This document shows, piece by piece, positions 1 through 5,930 of a stretch of 10,310 bases of DNA. Numbering within the stretch: position 1 is the first letter of the stretch; each line of letters starts with the position of its first letter. The DNA is from JADJQU01 sp035490315. GTDB taxonomy: Bacteria > Planctomycetota > UBA1135 > GCA-002686595. The position numbers and the translations under genes are program-made. The stretch is taken from the NCBI GenBank assembly GCA_035490315.1, contig DATHET010000137.1:1-10310 (forward strand). Reading direction: 5' to 3'. Below the pieces are notes generated by a model that saw only the letters and a list, made by a program, of their open reading frames with translations, did not search any database and was not told the origin of the DNA.

Positions 1-52
1 TGTCATCCCGAGCGGGGTGACGTCGGGCGGCGCCGCGACTGAGAGATAGAAA
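1..52 (+). repeat. Left arm of interrupted palindromic repeat
   Basis: This 52-bp arm begins TGTCATCCCGAGCG and ends GAGAGATAGAAA. Its reverse complement recurs at 1749-1800 with four mismatches. The TGTCATCCCGAGCG start resembles a dispersed repeat seen in many GC-rich environmental bacterial genomes (from memory, not searched). The two arms enclose the IS110-family element, so they look like halves of one roughly 105-bp palindrome split by insertion. The window begins at the first base of the arm, so sequence outside it cannot be examined for a duplication. Confidence 0.8.
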
Positions 53-59
53 CTAAAAT

Positions 60-240
60 GGTCCCGGCGCGGCCAGACGAGGCCGGATCACGGTTGGTGC
101 CGAAGAGCCCGATCCTGAGCTTGGTCCCGGAAGACAGCGACCCTGAGTTGGCGGCACGCGTTCGCGCGCGTGACCCCGTTTGGAAGAGAGCTTCCTTCTC
201 AGAGTCTTCCGCTGGCGGCGACCATCAATCTCAGAGGTGA
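60..240 (+). ncRNA. Candidate IS110 bridge-RNA region (left end)
   Basis: IS110-group elements transcribe a structured bridge RNA from the non-coding left end; it guides recognition of both target and donor. This left end is non-coding upstream of the chosen start and contains several small hairpins: CGGCC/GGCCG (70-74 with 81-85), CACGCG/CGCGTG (155-160 with 167-172) and GAAG/CTTC (183-194). It also has a repeated GGTCCCGG word (60-67 and 123-130). Bipartite guide loops were not identified, so this is a positional candidate supported by structure potential only. Confidence 0.35.
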
Positions 241-245
241 TGCAA

Positions 246-1634
246 ATGGTCAGAGCAGCGGCTTCCGGGACCAAGGTCAAAAAGAGGACCGAGGGGAAGT
301 TCAAGCGCAAGCATAGTCGGGTTTTCGAGCAGATCAACTACAACGCCGCGGGCATCGATGCCGGAGCCGAGGAGCACTACGTGGCAGTGCCCGAGGATCG
401 GGTGACGCCGTCGGTGAGGAAGTTCCGGACGACAACGGCCGACTTATACTCGTTGGCCGATTGGCTCGTGGCGGCAGGAGTGGACACGGTGGCCGTAGAG
501 GCCACGGGGGTCTACTGCGTGCCCCTGCTGGAAGTGCTCGAGGCGCGAGGCATTCACGTACTGTTAGCCAAGCCGTCGAGTCTGAAATCGGTGAACGACC
601 GGCAGAAGAGCGACATGAACGACTGCCAGTGGATCCAGGTGCTGCACACGTTCGGGCTGCTCCGTGCCTCGCATCGGCCGAACGAGGCCGTGCAGGTCTA
701 CCGCACGTACAACCGTCAGCGCCAGATGCTGATCGAGCAATCCTCGCGGTCGATCGAGCACATGAAGAAGGCGCTCACATCGATGAACGTCCGGGTAGAA
801 CTGGCAGTCACGGATGTGACCGGGAAGACCGGCATGAGCATCATTCGCGCGATTCTCAAGGGAGAGCGTGACCCTCACGAGTTGGCCAAGCTTCGCGACG
901 ATCGTTGCGCCAAAAGCGAAGCTGCGATCGCGGAAGCGCTGCTCGGCAAATACTCGGACGAACATCTGTTCGAACTCGATCAGGCAGTGCGGACGTGGGA
1001 CCACTTTCAACGGCTAATCGCGGAGTGCAGCCAGCGACTCGAACTGCAGGGCTACGCGTTCGAGAAGAAGGCGGACCGGGCCTCGATTCCTAAACCGCGT
1101 CGCATCGAGCACGTTCGCAAGAACGTCCTGGCCTTCGACGCCCGCACACTTTTCTATGAGATCCTCGGCCAGGACCTGACCCAGATCGACGGAATCAGCA
1201 CAGGCACGGTGAGCGCGTTCATCGCGGAAGTGGGCACAGACGTCTCAGCGTTCGCGAATGAGCATCACTTCGCCTCGTGGCTTCGGCTGTGCCCAGGCAA
1301 GAACACGACCGGCGGCAAGAATCGGTCCGGTAAGAACCGTCCGACCACGAATCGCTTGGCCACCGCACTGAGGCTCGCCGCCCAAACGCTGGCCCATTCG
1401 AAATCGGCACTGGGAAGCGCCTACCGCAGGAAACGTGCGCAGATCGGCCCGCAAAAAGCGAACACCGCTGCGGCTCACAAACTCGCGCACATGATCTACT
1501 TCACTCTTAAATACCAACGTCCCTACGTCGATCCGGGCCCCGACTACTACACCGAGCGCAACCGCGTCAAGATCCTCAAAGCGATGGAAAAACGAGCCAG
1601 GCAGTTCGGCTATCAACTCGTCAAGGCCGCCTGA
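246..1634 (+). CDS. IS110-family transposase (DEDD recombinase)
   Basis: The product, 462 aa from this start, catalyses excision and insertion of the IS, guided by a bridge RNA in characterised relatives. The N-terminal RuvC-like DEDD domain shows D38 (GIDAG), E85 (VEATG), and D123 and D126 (KSDMND). A helical linker runs about 145-300. The C-terminal Tnp domain (about 310-425) shows DGISTGTVSAFIAEVGT and CPGKNTTGGKNRSGK. The conserved Ser nucleophile of this second domain, S241 in IS621, aligns with T355, which is unusual. I chose ATG 246 because AGAGG (233-237) precedes it at normal spacing. ATG 240 and TTG 180 are in-frame alternatives, but TTG 180 would run through the likely bridge-RNA region. 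The frame is intact to the TGA, so the gene is not obviously dead. Confidence 0.93.
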   Translation: MVRAAASGTKVKKRTEGKFKRKHSRVFEQINYNAAGIDAGAEEHYVAVPEDRVTPSVRKFRTTTADLYSLADWLVAAGVDTVAVEATGVYCVPLLEVLEARGIHVLLAKPSSLKSVNDRQKSDMNDCQWIQVLHTFGLLRASHRPNEAVQVYRTYNRQRQMLIEQSSRSIEHMKKALTSMNVRVELAVTDVTGKTGMSIIRAILKGERDPHELAKLRDDRCAKSEAAIAEALLGKYSDEHLFELDQAVRTWDHFQRLIAECSQRLELQGYAFEKKADRASIPKPRRIEHVRKNVLAFDARTLFYEILGQDLTQIDGISTGTVSAFIAEVGTDVSAFANEHHFASWLRLCPGKNTTGGKNRSGKNRPTTNRLATALRLAAQTLAHSKSALGSAYRRKRAQIGPQKANTAAAHKLAHMIYFTLKYQRPYVDPGPDYYTERNRVKILKAMEKRARQFGYQLVKAA

Positions 1635-1679
1635 ACGAGTTTCTTGGAAGCGTGGTTCCATGCGGTTGGTTCGAGTGGC

Positions 1680-1726
1680 GCGACCCCCTCATCCGCCCCG
1701 CTTCGCGGGGCGGATGAGGGGGTCGC
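1680..1726. repeat. Perfect 22-bp-stem hairpin, CTCATCCGCCCCGC family
   Basis: Positions 1680-1701 pair without mismatch with 1705-1726 around a 3-nt TTC loop. The core word CTCATCCGCCCCGC also occurs in both arms of the large inverted repeat at 4732-4880, so this is a dispersed repeat unit. It lies just past the transposase stop and could terminate transcription in either direction, but no T-run follows on either strand. It may be part of the IS right end or an older repeat beside it. Confidence 0.85.
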
Positions 1727-1748
1727 CCTCCAGGCAGGAACGCGATCG

Positions 1749-1800
1749 TTTCTATCTCTGAGTCGCGGCGCAGCCCGCCGTCACCTCGCTCGGGATGACA
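1749..1800 (-). repeat. Right arm of interrupted palindromic repeat
   Basis: This is the reverse complement of the arm at 1-52, with four substitutions over 52 bp and no gaps. It reads TTTCTATCTCTGAG inward-to-outward and ends CTCGCTCGGGATGACA. It ends 40 bp before the DUF6498-like gene, so the repeat lies in that gene's upstream region. Confidence 0.8.
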
Positions 1801-1828
1801 GGTCTGTCGCGCTTTCCGGCCGCCGCTG

Positions 1829-1834
1829 TACCAT
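1829..1834 (+). promoter_or_regulatory. Possible -10 element for leaderless DUF6498-like gene
   Basis: TACCAT fits the TANNNT pattern and ends 6 bp before the GTG start at 1841. There is no convincing Shine-Dalgarno sequence and no clear -35. A leaderless transcript would explain the arrangement. Support is weak. Confidence 0.25.
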
Positions 1835-1840
1835 CACCAG

Positions 1841-2629
1841 GTGAACTGGCTCGGGCGCCTCACGCAGCTCCTCGCCCTGAGCACCCTGCCGCTGATCGGC
1901 GTGTTCTGGGCGGACTGGTCCGAGGCGACGGCGATCGCGTATTACTGGTGTGAGACCGCGATCGTCGTGTCGTTCGTCGCGCTCCGTCTCGTCATCCACC
2001 GCCGCCGGACGAAGAGACGCGGACATTACGTCGAGAAGCAGACCTCCACGAACGGCCGCCCGCCGAAACGCGGGATCGGCACGTATAACGCCACGTTCCT
2101 CACCACCGCCACCGCGTTCGGGTTCGGCAATCTCGTCTTTCTCGTCGTGCTGCTGGGATTGTTCGGCTCGCGGGTGGGCGGCGGCGAGCTCGATCTCGAG
2201 GATCTCCGGGAAGGTTTCGTGATCGCGACGTGCTTCGTGGCGATCGGGTTCCTCGTGGACCTCCCCGGCATCGGAGAACGTCCGTTCGCGTGGGTGCGGC
2301 TGATGGCGGAGGGAGCGCTGTCGCGCGTCTTCGTCATCTACATGGCGATCTTCATCGGAGTCTTCGGCGCAGTGATGCTCGATCGGCCTCACACGATGTT
2401 CGCCGTGTTCTTCGCGCTCCGCCTCTTCACCGACGTCGCGTCGAACTTCAAGCAGTACGACCCCGGGCACCCGCCGCGATTCATGCGCCTGTTCGTCAAG
2501 GACTGGCCGGCATTCGACAAAGAGTGGCAGACGGAGCGTCAAACCCGCCTGGCCGCCGAGGCGAGCGACGAAGAGCCCTTCCTCGGCAAACCGGGCCGCA
2601 CGCCGATCGTCGCCTCACGCCGCACGTGA
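1841..2629 (+). CDS. DUF6498-like integral membrane protein
   Basis: The product is a 262-aa membrane protein of unknown function. About six hydrophobic segments are visible (near residues 5-22, 29-51, 85-108, 124-140, 163-181 and 186-200). A basic cytoplasmic-looking loop (RRRTKRR, about 54-60) lies between the second and third, and the C-terminal tail is hydrophilic. The YYWCETAIVVSF segment after the first helix, and a late helix pair ending in FFALRLFTDVASNF, resemble DUF6498 proteins. This family assignment is recognition by eye, not a search. The start is GTG, with no good ribosome-binding site. The gene converges on the ABC ATPase with only 6 bp between stop codons and no terminator hairpin there. 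Confidence 0.75.
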   Translation: MNWLGRLTQLLALSTLPLIGVFWADWSEATAIAYYWCETAIVVSFVALRLVIHRRRTKRRGHYVEKQTSTNGRPPKRGIGTYNATFLTTATAFGFGNLVFLVVLLGLFGSRVGGGELDLEDLREGFVIATCFVAIGFLVDLPGIGERPFAWVRLMAEGALSRVFVIYMAIFIGVFGAVMLDRPHTMFAVFFALRLFTDVASNFKQYDPGHPPRFMRLFVKDWPAFDKEWQTERQTRLAAEASDEEPFLGKPGRTPIVASRRT

Positions 2630-2635
2630 TCCGAT

Positions 2636-3706
2636 TCACAATCTCTGTTCCGTCGACGCATCGAACAGATGCATCGAGTCGAGCTCGATCAACACGTCGA
2701 TCGTCTGGCCCGCCTTCGGCATGCTGTGCGAGTCGAATGCGGCGACGAGCAGATCGTCCCCGACGCGCACGTGCACGATGGCCTCGTGTCCGACGGGCTC
2801 CACGATGTCCACGACGCCCTGCATGTGGACCGTAGACCCGCGGCCCGTGGCCGTGCCGGGCAGGATGCTTTCCGGGCGCACTCCGACGAGCACCTTCTGC
2901 GCGTTGACGACGCGGCGGGCGGGAGGTAGAGGCAGCGAGAAGCTGCTGGCGTCGAGCCGTCCGTCGTTCACCGTCGCGCTGAAGAAGTTCATCGGCGGCG
3001 TGCCGACGAACTGCGCTACGAAGACGTTCGCGGGCGTGTCGTAGACCTCCAGCGGCGTTCCCACCTGCTGGATCTTCCCGGCGTTCATCACCGCGATGCG
3101 ATGGCCCATGGTCATCGCCTCGATCTGATCGTGCGTGACGTACACGCACGTGGTCTGCAGGCGCTGCTGGAGCTTCGTGATCTCGGCGCGCGTCTGCACG
3201 CGCAGCTTGGCGTCGAGGTTCGAGAGCGGCTCGTCGAAGAGGAACACCTTCGGGTCGCGCACGATGGCGCGGGCCACGGCCACGCGCTGGCGCTGTCCTC
3301 CCGAGAGCTGCTTCGGCTTGCGGTCCAGGAGATGCGTGATGGCCAGCGTCTCCGCGGCATCGGCCACCTTGCGCGCCATGTCCGCCTTCGGCATCTTGCG
3401 GATCTTCAGGCCGAACTCGATGTTCTCGCGGACGGTCATGTGCGGATACAACGCATAGCTCTGGAAGACCATGGCGACGTCACGGTCCTTCGGCTGCAGC
3501 TCGTTGACCACGCGGTCTCCGATCAGGATCCTGCCGTCCGAGATGTCCTCCAGGCCGGCGATCATCCGCAGGGCCGTCGACTTCCCGCAACCCGACGGAC
3601 CGACCAGCACCATGAACTCATGGTCCCTGATGTCGAGGCTCAGGTCCTCGATGACCGACACGGGGCCATAGCGCTTCGCAACACTATCGAATCTGACTCC
3701 CGCCAT
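2636..3706 (-). CDS. Sugar-type ABC transporter ATP-binding protein (MsmK/UgpC/MalK family)
   Basis: The product is a 356-aa cytoplasmic ATPase that powers carbohydrate or glycerol-phosphate import by binding a pair of permeases. The nucleotide-binding domain is complete: Walker A GPSGCGKST (36-44), Q-loop Q82 (VFQSYALYPHMTV), signature LSGGQRQ (134-140), Walker B VFLFDEP with E159, D-loop SNLD (162-165) and switch H192. A C-terminal OB/TOBE regulatory region (about 240-350), with GVRPES around 277-282, marks the MalK-like subfamily. No permease or solute-binding gene is adjacent. This fits shared ATPases such as MsmK that serve several transporters, so the substrate cannot be named. ATG is preceded by AGGA 7 bp upstream. 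A TAACAT hexamer further upstream is a possible -10. Confidence 0.93.
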   Translation of the reverse strand: MAGVRFDSVAKRYGPVSVIEDLSLDIRDHEFMVLVGPSGCGKSTALRMIAGLEDISDGRILIGDRVVNELQPKDRDVAMVFQSYALYPHMTVRENIEFGLKIRKMPKADMARKVADAAETLAITHLLDRKPKQLSGGQRQRVAVARAIVRDPKVFLFDEPLSNLDAKLRVQTRAEITKLQQRLQTTCVYVTHDQIEAMTMGHRIAVMNAGKIQQVGTPLEVYDTPANVFVAQFVGTPPMNFFSATVNDGRLDASSFSLPLPPARRVVNAQKVLVGVRPESILPGTATGRGSTVHMQGVVDIVEPVGHEAIVHVRVGDDLLVAAFDSHSMPKAGQTIDVLIELDSMHLFDASTEQRL

Positions 3707-3794
3707 TCCGTCGTCCTGACCTGGTGCTGATGCGCGCAGCGCGTGAAAGGGAGCGCGGATGTTAGCAGAGCCGGCTTTCAGGGAGACGGATTAT

Positions 3795-4529
3795 TCAGAG
3801 CGGAATGTGGGTCATTGCCGCCAGCCAGCCCCCCAGAACCTCGCCGATGATCACCGCGACGACGTCGACGTAGAGGATGCCCGTCGCGGCCATCGTGGAG
3901 CGGATCTTCACGGTCCCCCACACCATCGGAAAAAGTGCCAGCGGCCCGAGCAGCCCCCACCCCGCGCGCATCAGGAAGAAGATGTCCTTCGCGACCGGCG
4001 AGGGCCAGTGTGCCGCCAGCGCGATCGCCACGATGAGCACCTTCGCGACCGCCGCCGCGAGCGTGGCCTTCGTGAGGCGTGTCAGCGGATCGATGGACAT
4101 GCCTCGCACCACGAGGTACCAGTGCCCGAGAAGCATGGCCAGGTTGACGCTGCCGAGGAGCGCGATCGAGCCGAGCGCGCCGGCGAGGCTCCAGGCCGGA
4201 TGCGCCGGACGCACCGCGGCGTCGTACGCGAGCACCGCTGCGGCCACGAGCGCCGCGCCCAGCAGCGCAGCAGACGCGCGGAACACGAGCCGCTTCGGAT
4301 AGCGGAGGACGAGCAGCACGAGAACCGCCAGAGCGACGGTGGCCGCGTCGGCCATGGCCAGATCGCGCCGCCCCGCCATCGCGTGCGCGAGCGCCGCACC
4401 GATCGCAAGCGCACCGCAGATCATGAGGATCATCCGGTAAAACTTCACGCCGGCGTTCCGCCGCCCGACGAGCGGAAGAAAGAGGTAGAGACCCGCCGCG
4501 GAGTCGATGAGAAAGAGAGCGAGAAGCAT
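3795..4529 (-). CDS. Conserved multi-pass membrane protein of unknown function (GHWYL motif)
   Basis: The product has 244 aa and is almost entirely hydrophobic, with seven or eight predicted membrane segments (about 2-21, 32-50, 58-76, 83-103, 113-137, 155-174, 183-204 and 213-235). Distinctive polar or aromatic motifs inside the membrane are GHWYL (135-139), RAGWGLLGPL (188-197) and STMAATGILY (211-220). I recall similar uncharacterised proteins with GHWYL in Acidobacteriota and relatives but no assigned function. The intramembrane histidines (H49, H136, H174) could be cofactor ligands; that is speculation. The ATG follows a TTGACC-17-TCTACT promoter so closely that the mRNA is probably leaderless. 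The ABC ATPase lies 88 bp downstream and may be co-transcribed. Confidence 0.8.
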   Translation of the reverse strand: MLLALFLIDSAAGLYLFLPLVGRRNAGVKFYRMILMICGALAIGAALAHAMAGRRDLAMADAATVALAVLVLLVLRYPKRLVFRASAALLGAALVAAAVLAYDAAVRPAHPAWSLAGALGSIALLGSVNLAMLLGHWYLVVRGMSIDPLTRLTKATLAAAVAKVLIVAIALAAHWPSPVAKDIFFLMRAGWGLLGPLALFPMVWGTVKIRSTMAATGILYVDVVAVIIGEVLGGWLAAMTHIPL

Positions 4530-4537
4530 TCGCGCGC

Positions 4538-4566
4538 AGTAGACAGTGAGTGAGGCGAAGGGTCAA
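4538..4566 (-). promoter_or_regulatory. Sigma70-like promoter of the 7-8-TM membrane protein gene
   Basis: On the minus strand TTGACC (4561-4566) and TCTACT (4538-4543) are separated by exactly 17 bp. Only 8 bp lie between the -10 and the ATG at 4529, so transcription would begin at or next to the start codon. This is the best -35/-10 pair in the window. It borders the repeat island that starts at about 4574. Confidence 0.6.
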
Positions 4567-4573
4567 CCCGGGG

Positions 4574-4640
4574 GGTTCTGGGTTCTCAGTTCTCGGTTCT
4601 CAGTTCTGCGTTGGTGCCGGGTGCTGAGTGCCGAGTGCTG
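4574..4640 (+). repeat. Degenerate 7-mer tandem array (left)
   Basis: Successive 7-mers read GGTTCTG, GGTTCTC, AGTTCTC, GGTTCTC, AGTTCTG, then after a short break GGTGCCG, GGTGCTG, AGTGCCG, AGTGCTG. The unit is RGTtCTS changing to RGTGCYG. The same array appears inverted at 4919-4973, so the two bracket the island between them. Confidence 0.85.
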
Positions 4641-4646
4641 CGTAGC

Positions 4647-4687
4647 GCCGGCCGCTGGCCGGCCGTTCCGCCGGCTGCCAGCCGGCG
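4647..4687. repeat. Two tandem GC-rich hairpins
   Basis: GCCGGCC-GCT-GGCCGGC (4647-4663) is a perfect 7-bp hairpin. CGCCGGCT-GCC-AGCCGGCG (4669-4687) is a perfect 8-bp hairpin. They stand side by side 5 bp apart and share GCCGGC ends, as in REP-type hairpin doublets. There is no T-run, so terminator function is unsupported. Confidence 0.8.
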
Positions 4688-4731
4688 AGTGTGCGACGGC
4701 ACGGCTGAGCGGATCCTGCCTCGAAGGCCAG

Positions 4732-4880
4732 CCCTCATCCGCCCCGCGAAGCGGGGCACCTTCTCCCCTCTGCGGAGGGGAGAAGGATCTCGGTCGGGGG
4801 AGCAGCGTCCTGGCCATCGAGACCCTTCTCCCCCCGCTTCTGGGGGGAGAAGGTGCCCCGCTTCGCGGGGCGGATGAGGG
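4732..4880. repeat. Large nested inverted repeat (37-bp perfect arms)
   Basis: Positions 4732-4768 and 4844-4880 are perfect reverse complements over 37 bp. Each arm also folds on itself: GCCCCGC-GAA-GCGGGGC (4741-4757) and its partner (4855-4871), plus two CCTTCTCCCC/GGGGAGAAGG hairpins (about 4759-4786 and 4824-4853) that extend toward the centre. The arm start CCCTCATCCGCCCCGC matches the hairpin at 1680-1726. Alternative folds are one long cruciform or four small hairpins. No reading frame across it looks real. Confidence 0.9.
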
Positions 4881-4918
4881 GGACGTGACAGACCCACCAA
4901 CCGATCTAGAGAACCGTC

Positions 4919-4973
4919 TCTCAGCACTCCACTCAGCACTCAGCACTGAGAACTGAGAACTGAGAACTCGGTA
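4919..4973 (-). repeat. Degenerate 7-mer tandem array (right, inverted)
   Basis: The plus strand reads CAGCACT units, then three perfect GAGAACT units, then CGGTACT. On the minus strand this is the same AGTTCTC/AGTGCTG pattern as the array at 4574-4640. It runs up to the stop codon of the yibQ-like gene (4974-4976) with no spacer, so the repeat forms the immediate 3' untranslated region of the envelope operon. Confidence 0.85.
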
Positions 4974-5900
4974 CTACCGCACCACCTCGCTCGCCCTCAC
5001 GAAGCGGAAGCCGAGCTTGCGCAGGCGCGGGACTTCTTCGGCGAGCACGCGCAGCGTCACGGCGTGAGGATGGCCGATCCCGACGGCCATGCCGCGGCGG
5101 CGGGCGGCGTCGGCGAGCGCGGCCACCTGCTGGCGCACGGCGCGCTCGGTCACTACGTCGTCGAGGAAGACGTTGCGCGTGGCCGTGCGCACGTTCATCT
5201 CCCGCGCGACCGTTGCGGCCACCGAGCGTGAGCCTGTGCGCGAGTCGACGAAGTACATCCCCGACGGCAGGGCGCCGAGGACGCTCGTCATCACGCGGCG
5301 GTCCGCCGTGGCCAGAGATCCCATGTGGTTGTTCACGCCGATCGCATACGGGATCGCGCCGACATTCTCCCGCGTGGCGCGCGCGATCTCGTCGTCCGAC
5401 ATCGACGTCAGGATCGCGTTGCGCCCGGGACGCTCGCGGCCACGCGGCTGCATGGGGAGATGGCAGAGGACCTCGAAGCCGCGCGCGTGCAGACGTTCCG
5501 CGAAGTCGGTCGCGCGCGTTCCGTTGGGCAGGATCGCGAGGTTGACGTTGGGATCGAGCGCCATGATGCGCTCCAGTGGCTGGCCGTCGAATCCGAGGTC
5601 GTCGATGATCAGGACGATCGCGCCGTCGTGCCCCGAAGGCTCCTCGACGGACCGGTGCCTGGCGGCGGCGTGAGGAGAAGGAGGAGGCGCGGCAGGCATC
5701 GAGGGATTGGTCTTCTCCGCCACGGACGCCGGTCGCGGTGCGAGCACCGCCGCCTTCGTCTGAACGGCTGCCTGCTCCGGCGTGATCCCACCGTTCCACC
5801 ATTGCCACAAGAAGAAAATGGCCATCCCCGCGAGGGGGATGGCCATCAGCGTCGATAGCGTTCGAAATGAGCTGCGCGTTCGTTCCGCCCGGCCTTTCAT
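4974..5900 (-). CDS. yibQ: Divergent polysaccharide deacetylase family protein (YibQ-like)
   Basis: The product has 308 aa. An N-terminal membrane anchor (about 17-35, LMAIPLAGMAIFFLWQWW) is followed by a low-complexity Ala/Pro linker (about 42-90). A periplasmic NodB-like domain starts at IVLIIDDLGFDG (95-106). Likely metal and catalytic residues are D100, D101, H192 (NNHMGS) and H277/H279 (GIGHPH); HLPMQP (147-152) matches the family's LPM motif. The family is predicted to deacetylate or otherwise act on a polysaccharide, but its substrate is unproven. It is last in the rnc-envC-ctp cluster, 30 bp after the S41 gene. In E. coli envC (yibP) directly precedes yibQ, so the context supports a role in wall remodelling at division. 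ATG lacks a strong Shine-Dalgarno sequence. Confidence 0.9.
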   Translation of the reverse strand: MKGRAERTRSSFRTLSTLMAIPLAGMAIFFLWQWWNGGITPEQAAVQTKAAVLAPRPASVAEKTNPSMPAAPPPSPHAAARHRSVEEPSGHDGAIVLIIDDLGFDGQPLERIMALDPNVNLAILPNGTRATDFAERLHARGFEVLCHLPMQPRGRERPGRNAILTSMSDDEIARATRENVGAIPYAIGVNNHMGSLATADRRVMTSVLGALPSGMYFVDSRTGSRSVAATVAREMNVRTATRNVFLDDVVTERAVRQQVAALADAARRRGMAVGIGHPHAVTLRVLAEEVPRLRKLGFRFVRASEVVR

Positions 5901-5930
5901 GCGCAGGACGATTGTAACGCGCGCGCTGCT

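Larger units (their letters stand above)
53..1748 (+). mobile_element. IS110-family insertion sequence (ends approximate)
   Basis: This is the segment between the two palindrome arms. It holds one DEDD transposase gene (246-1634), about 190 bp of left non-coding DNA and about 110 bp of right non-coding DNA. IS110 elements lack long terminal inverted repeats and make little or no target duplication, so exact ends cannot be read from the sequence. The 52-bp flanking arms are better explained as target than as element. The longer non-coding end is on the left, as expected for the IS110 group, where the bridge RNA lies upstream of the recombinase; the IS1111 group has it downstream. The 1680-1726 hairpin may be a separate repeat and not part of the element, which would bring the right end to about 1640-1680. 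Confidence 0.7.

Noticed and set aside
1..52. Target-site duplication of the IS or arm-bounded unit
   Set aside because: The window begins at the first base of the arm, so the outer flank needed to test for a duplication is missing.
197..237. Two CTCAGAG words in the IS left end matching the right palindrome arm, considered as bridge-RNA guides
   Set aside because: Seven-base matches are too short to be meaningful here, and the true insertion point and core dinucleotide are not known.
1680..1726. Intrinsic terminator for the transposase gene
   Set aside because: The stem is perfect but no T-run follows on either strand, and the same sequence recurs as a dispersed repeat, so repeat is the safer call.
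2630..2635. Shared terminator between the convergent DUF6498-like and ABC genes
   Set aside because: Only 6 bp separate the stops and I see no strong hairpin with a T-run around them.
3101..3730. Long plus-strand open frame of 209 aa opposite the ABC ATPase
   Set aside because: It is the antisense shadow of a clear ABC gene; the translation is low in hydrophobic core pattern, rich in His/Arg/Asp and lacks family features. Similar shadows oppose the S41, EnvC, transposase and 7-8-TM genes.
4546..4956. Open frames on both strands through the 4574-4973 island
   Set aside because: Their translations are made of repeat-encoded peptides (RFSVL, LSALHSALSTEN) and differ only by frame; the island is explained by repeats.
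4574..4973. CRISPR array
   Set aside because: The repeated unit is 7 bp with no spacers, and the larger repeats are inverted and not direct; no cas genes are present.
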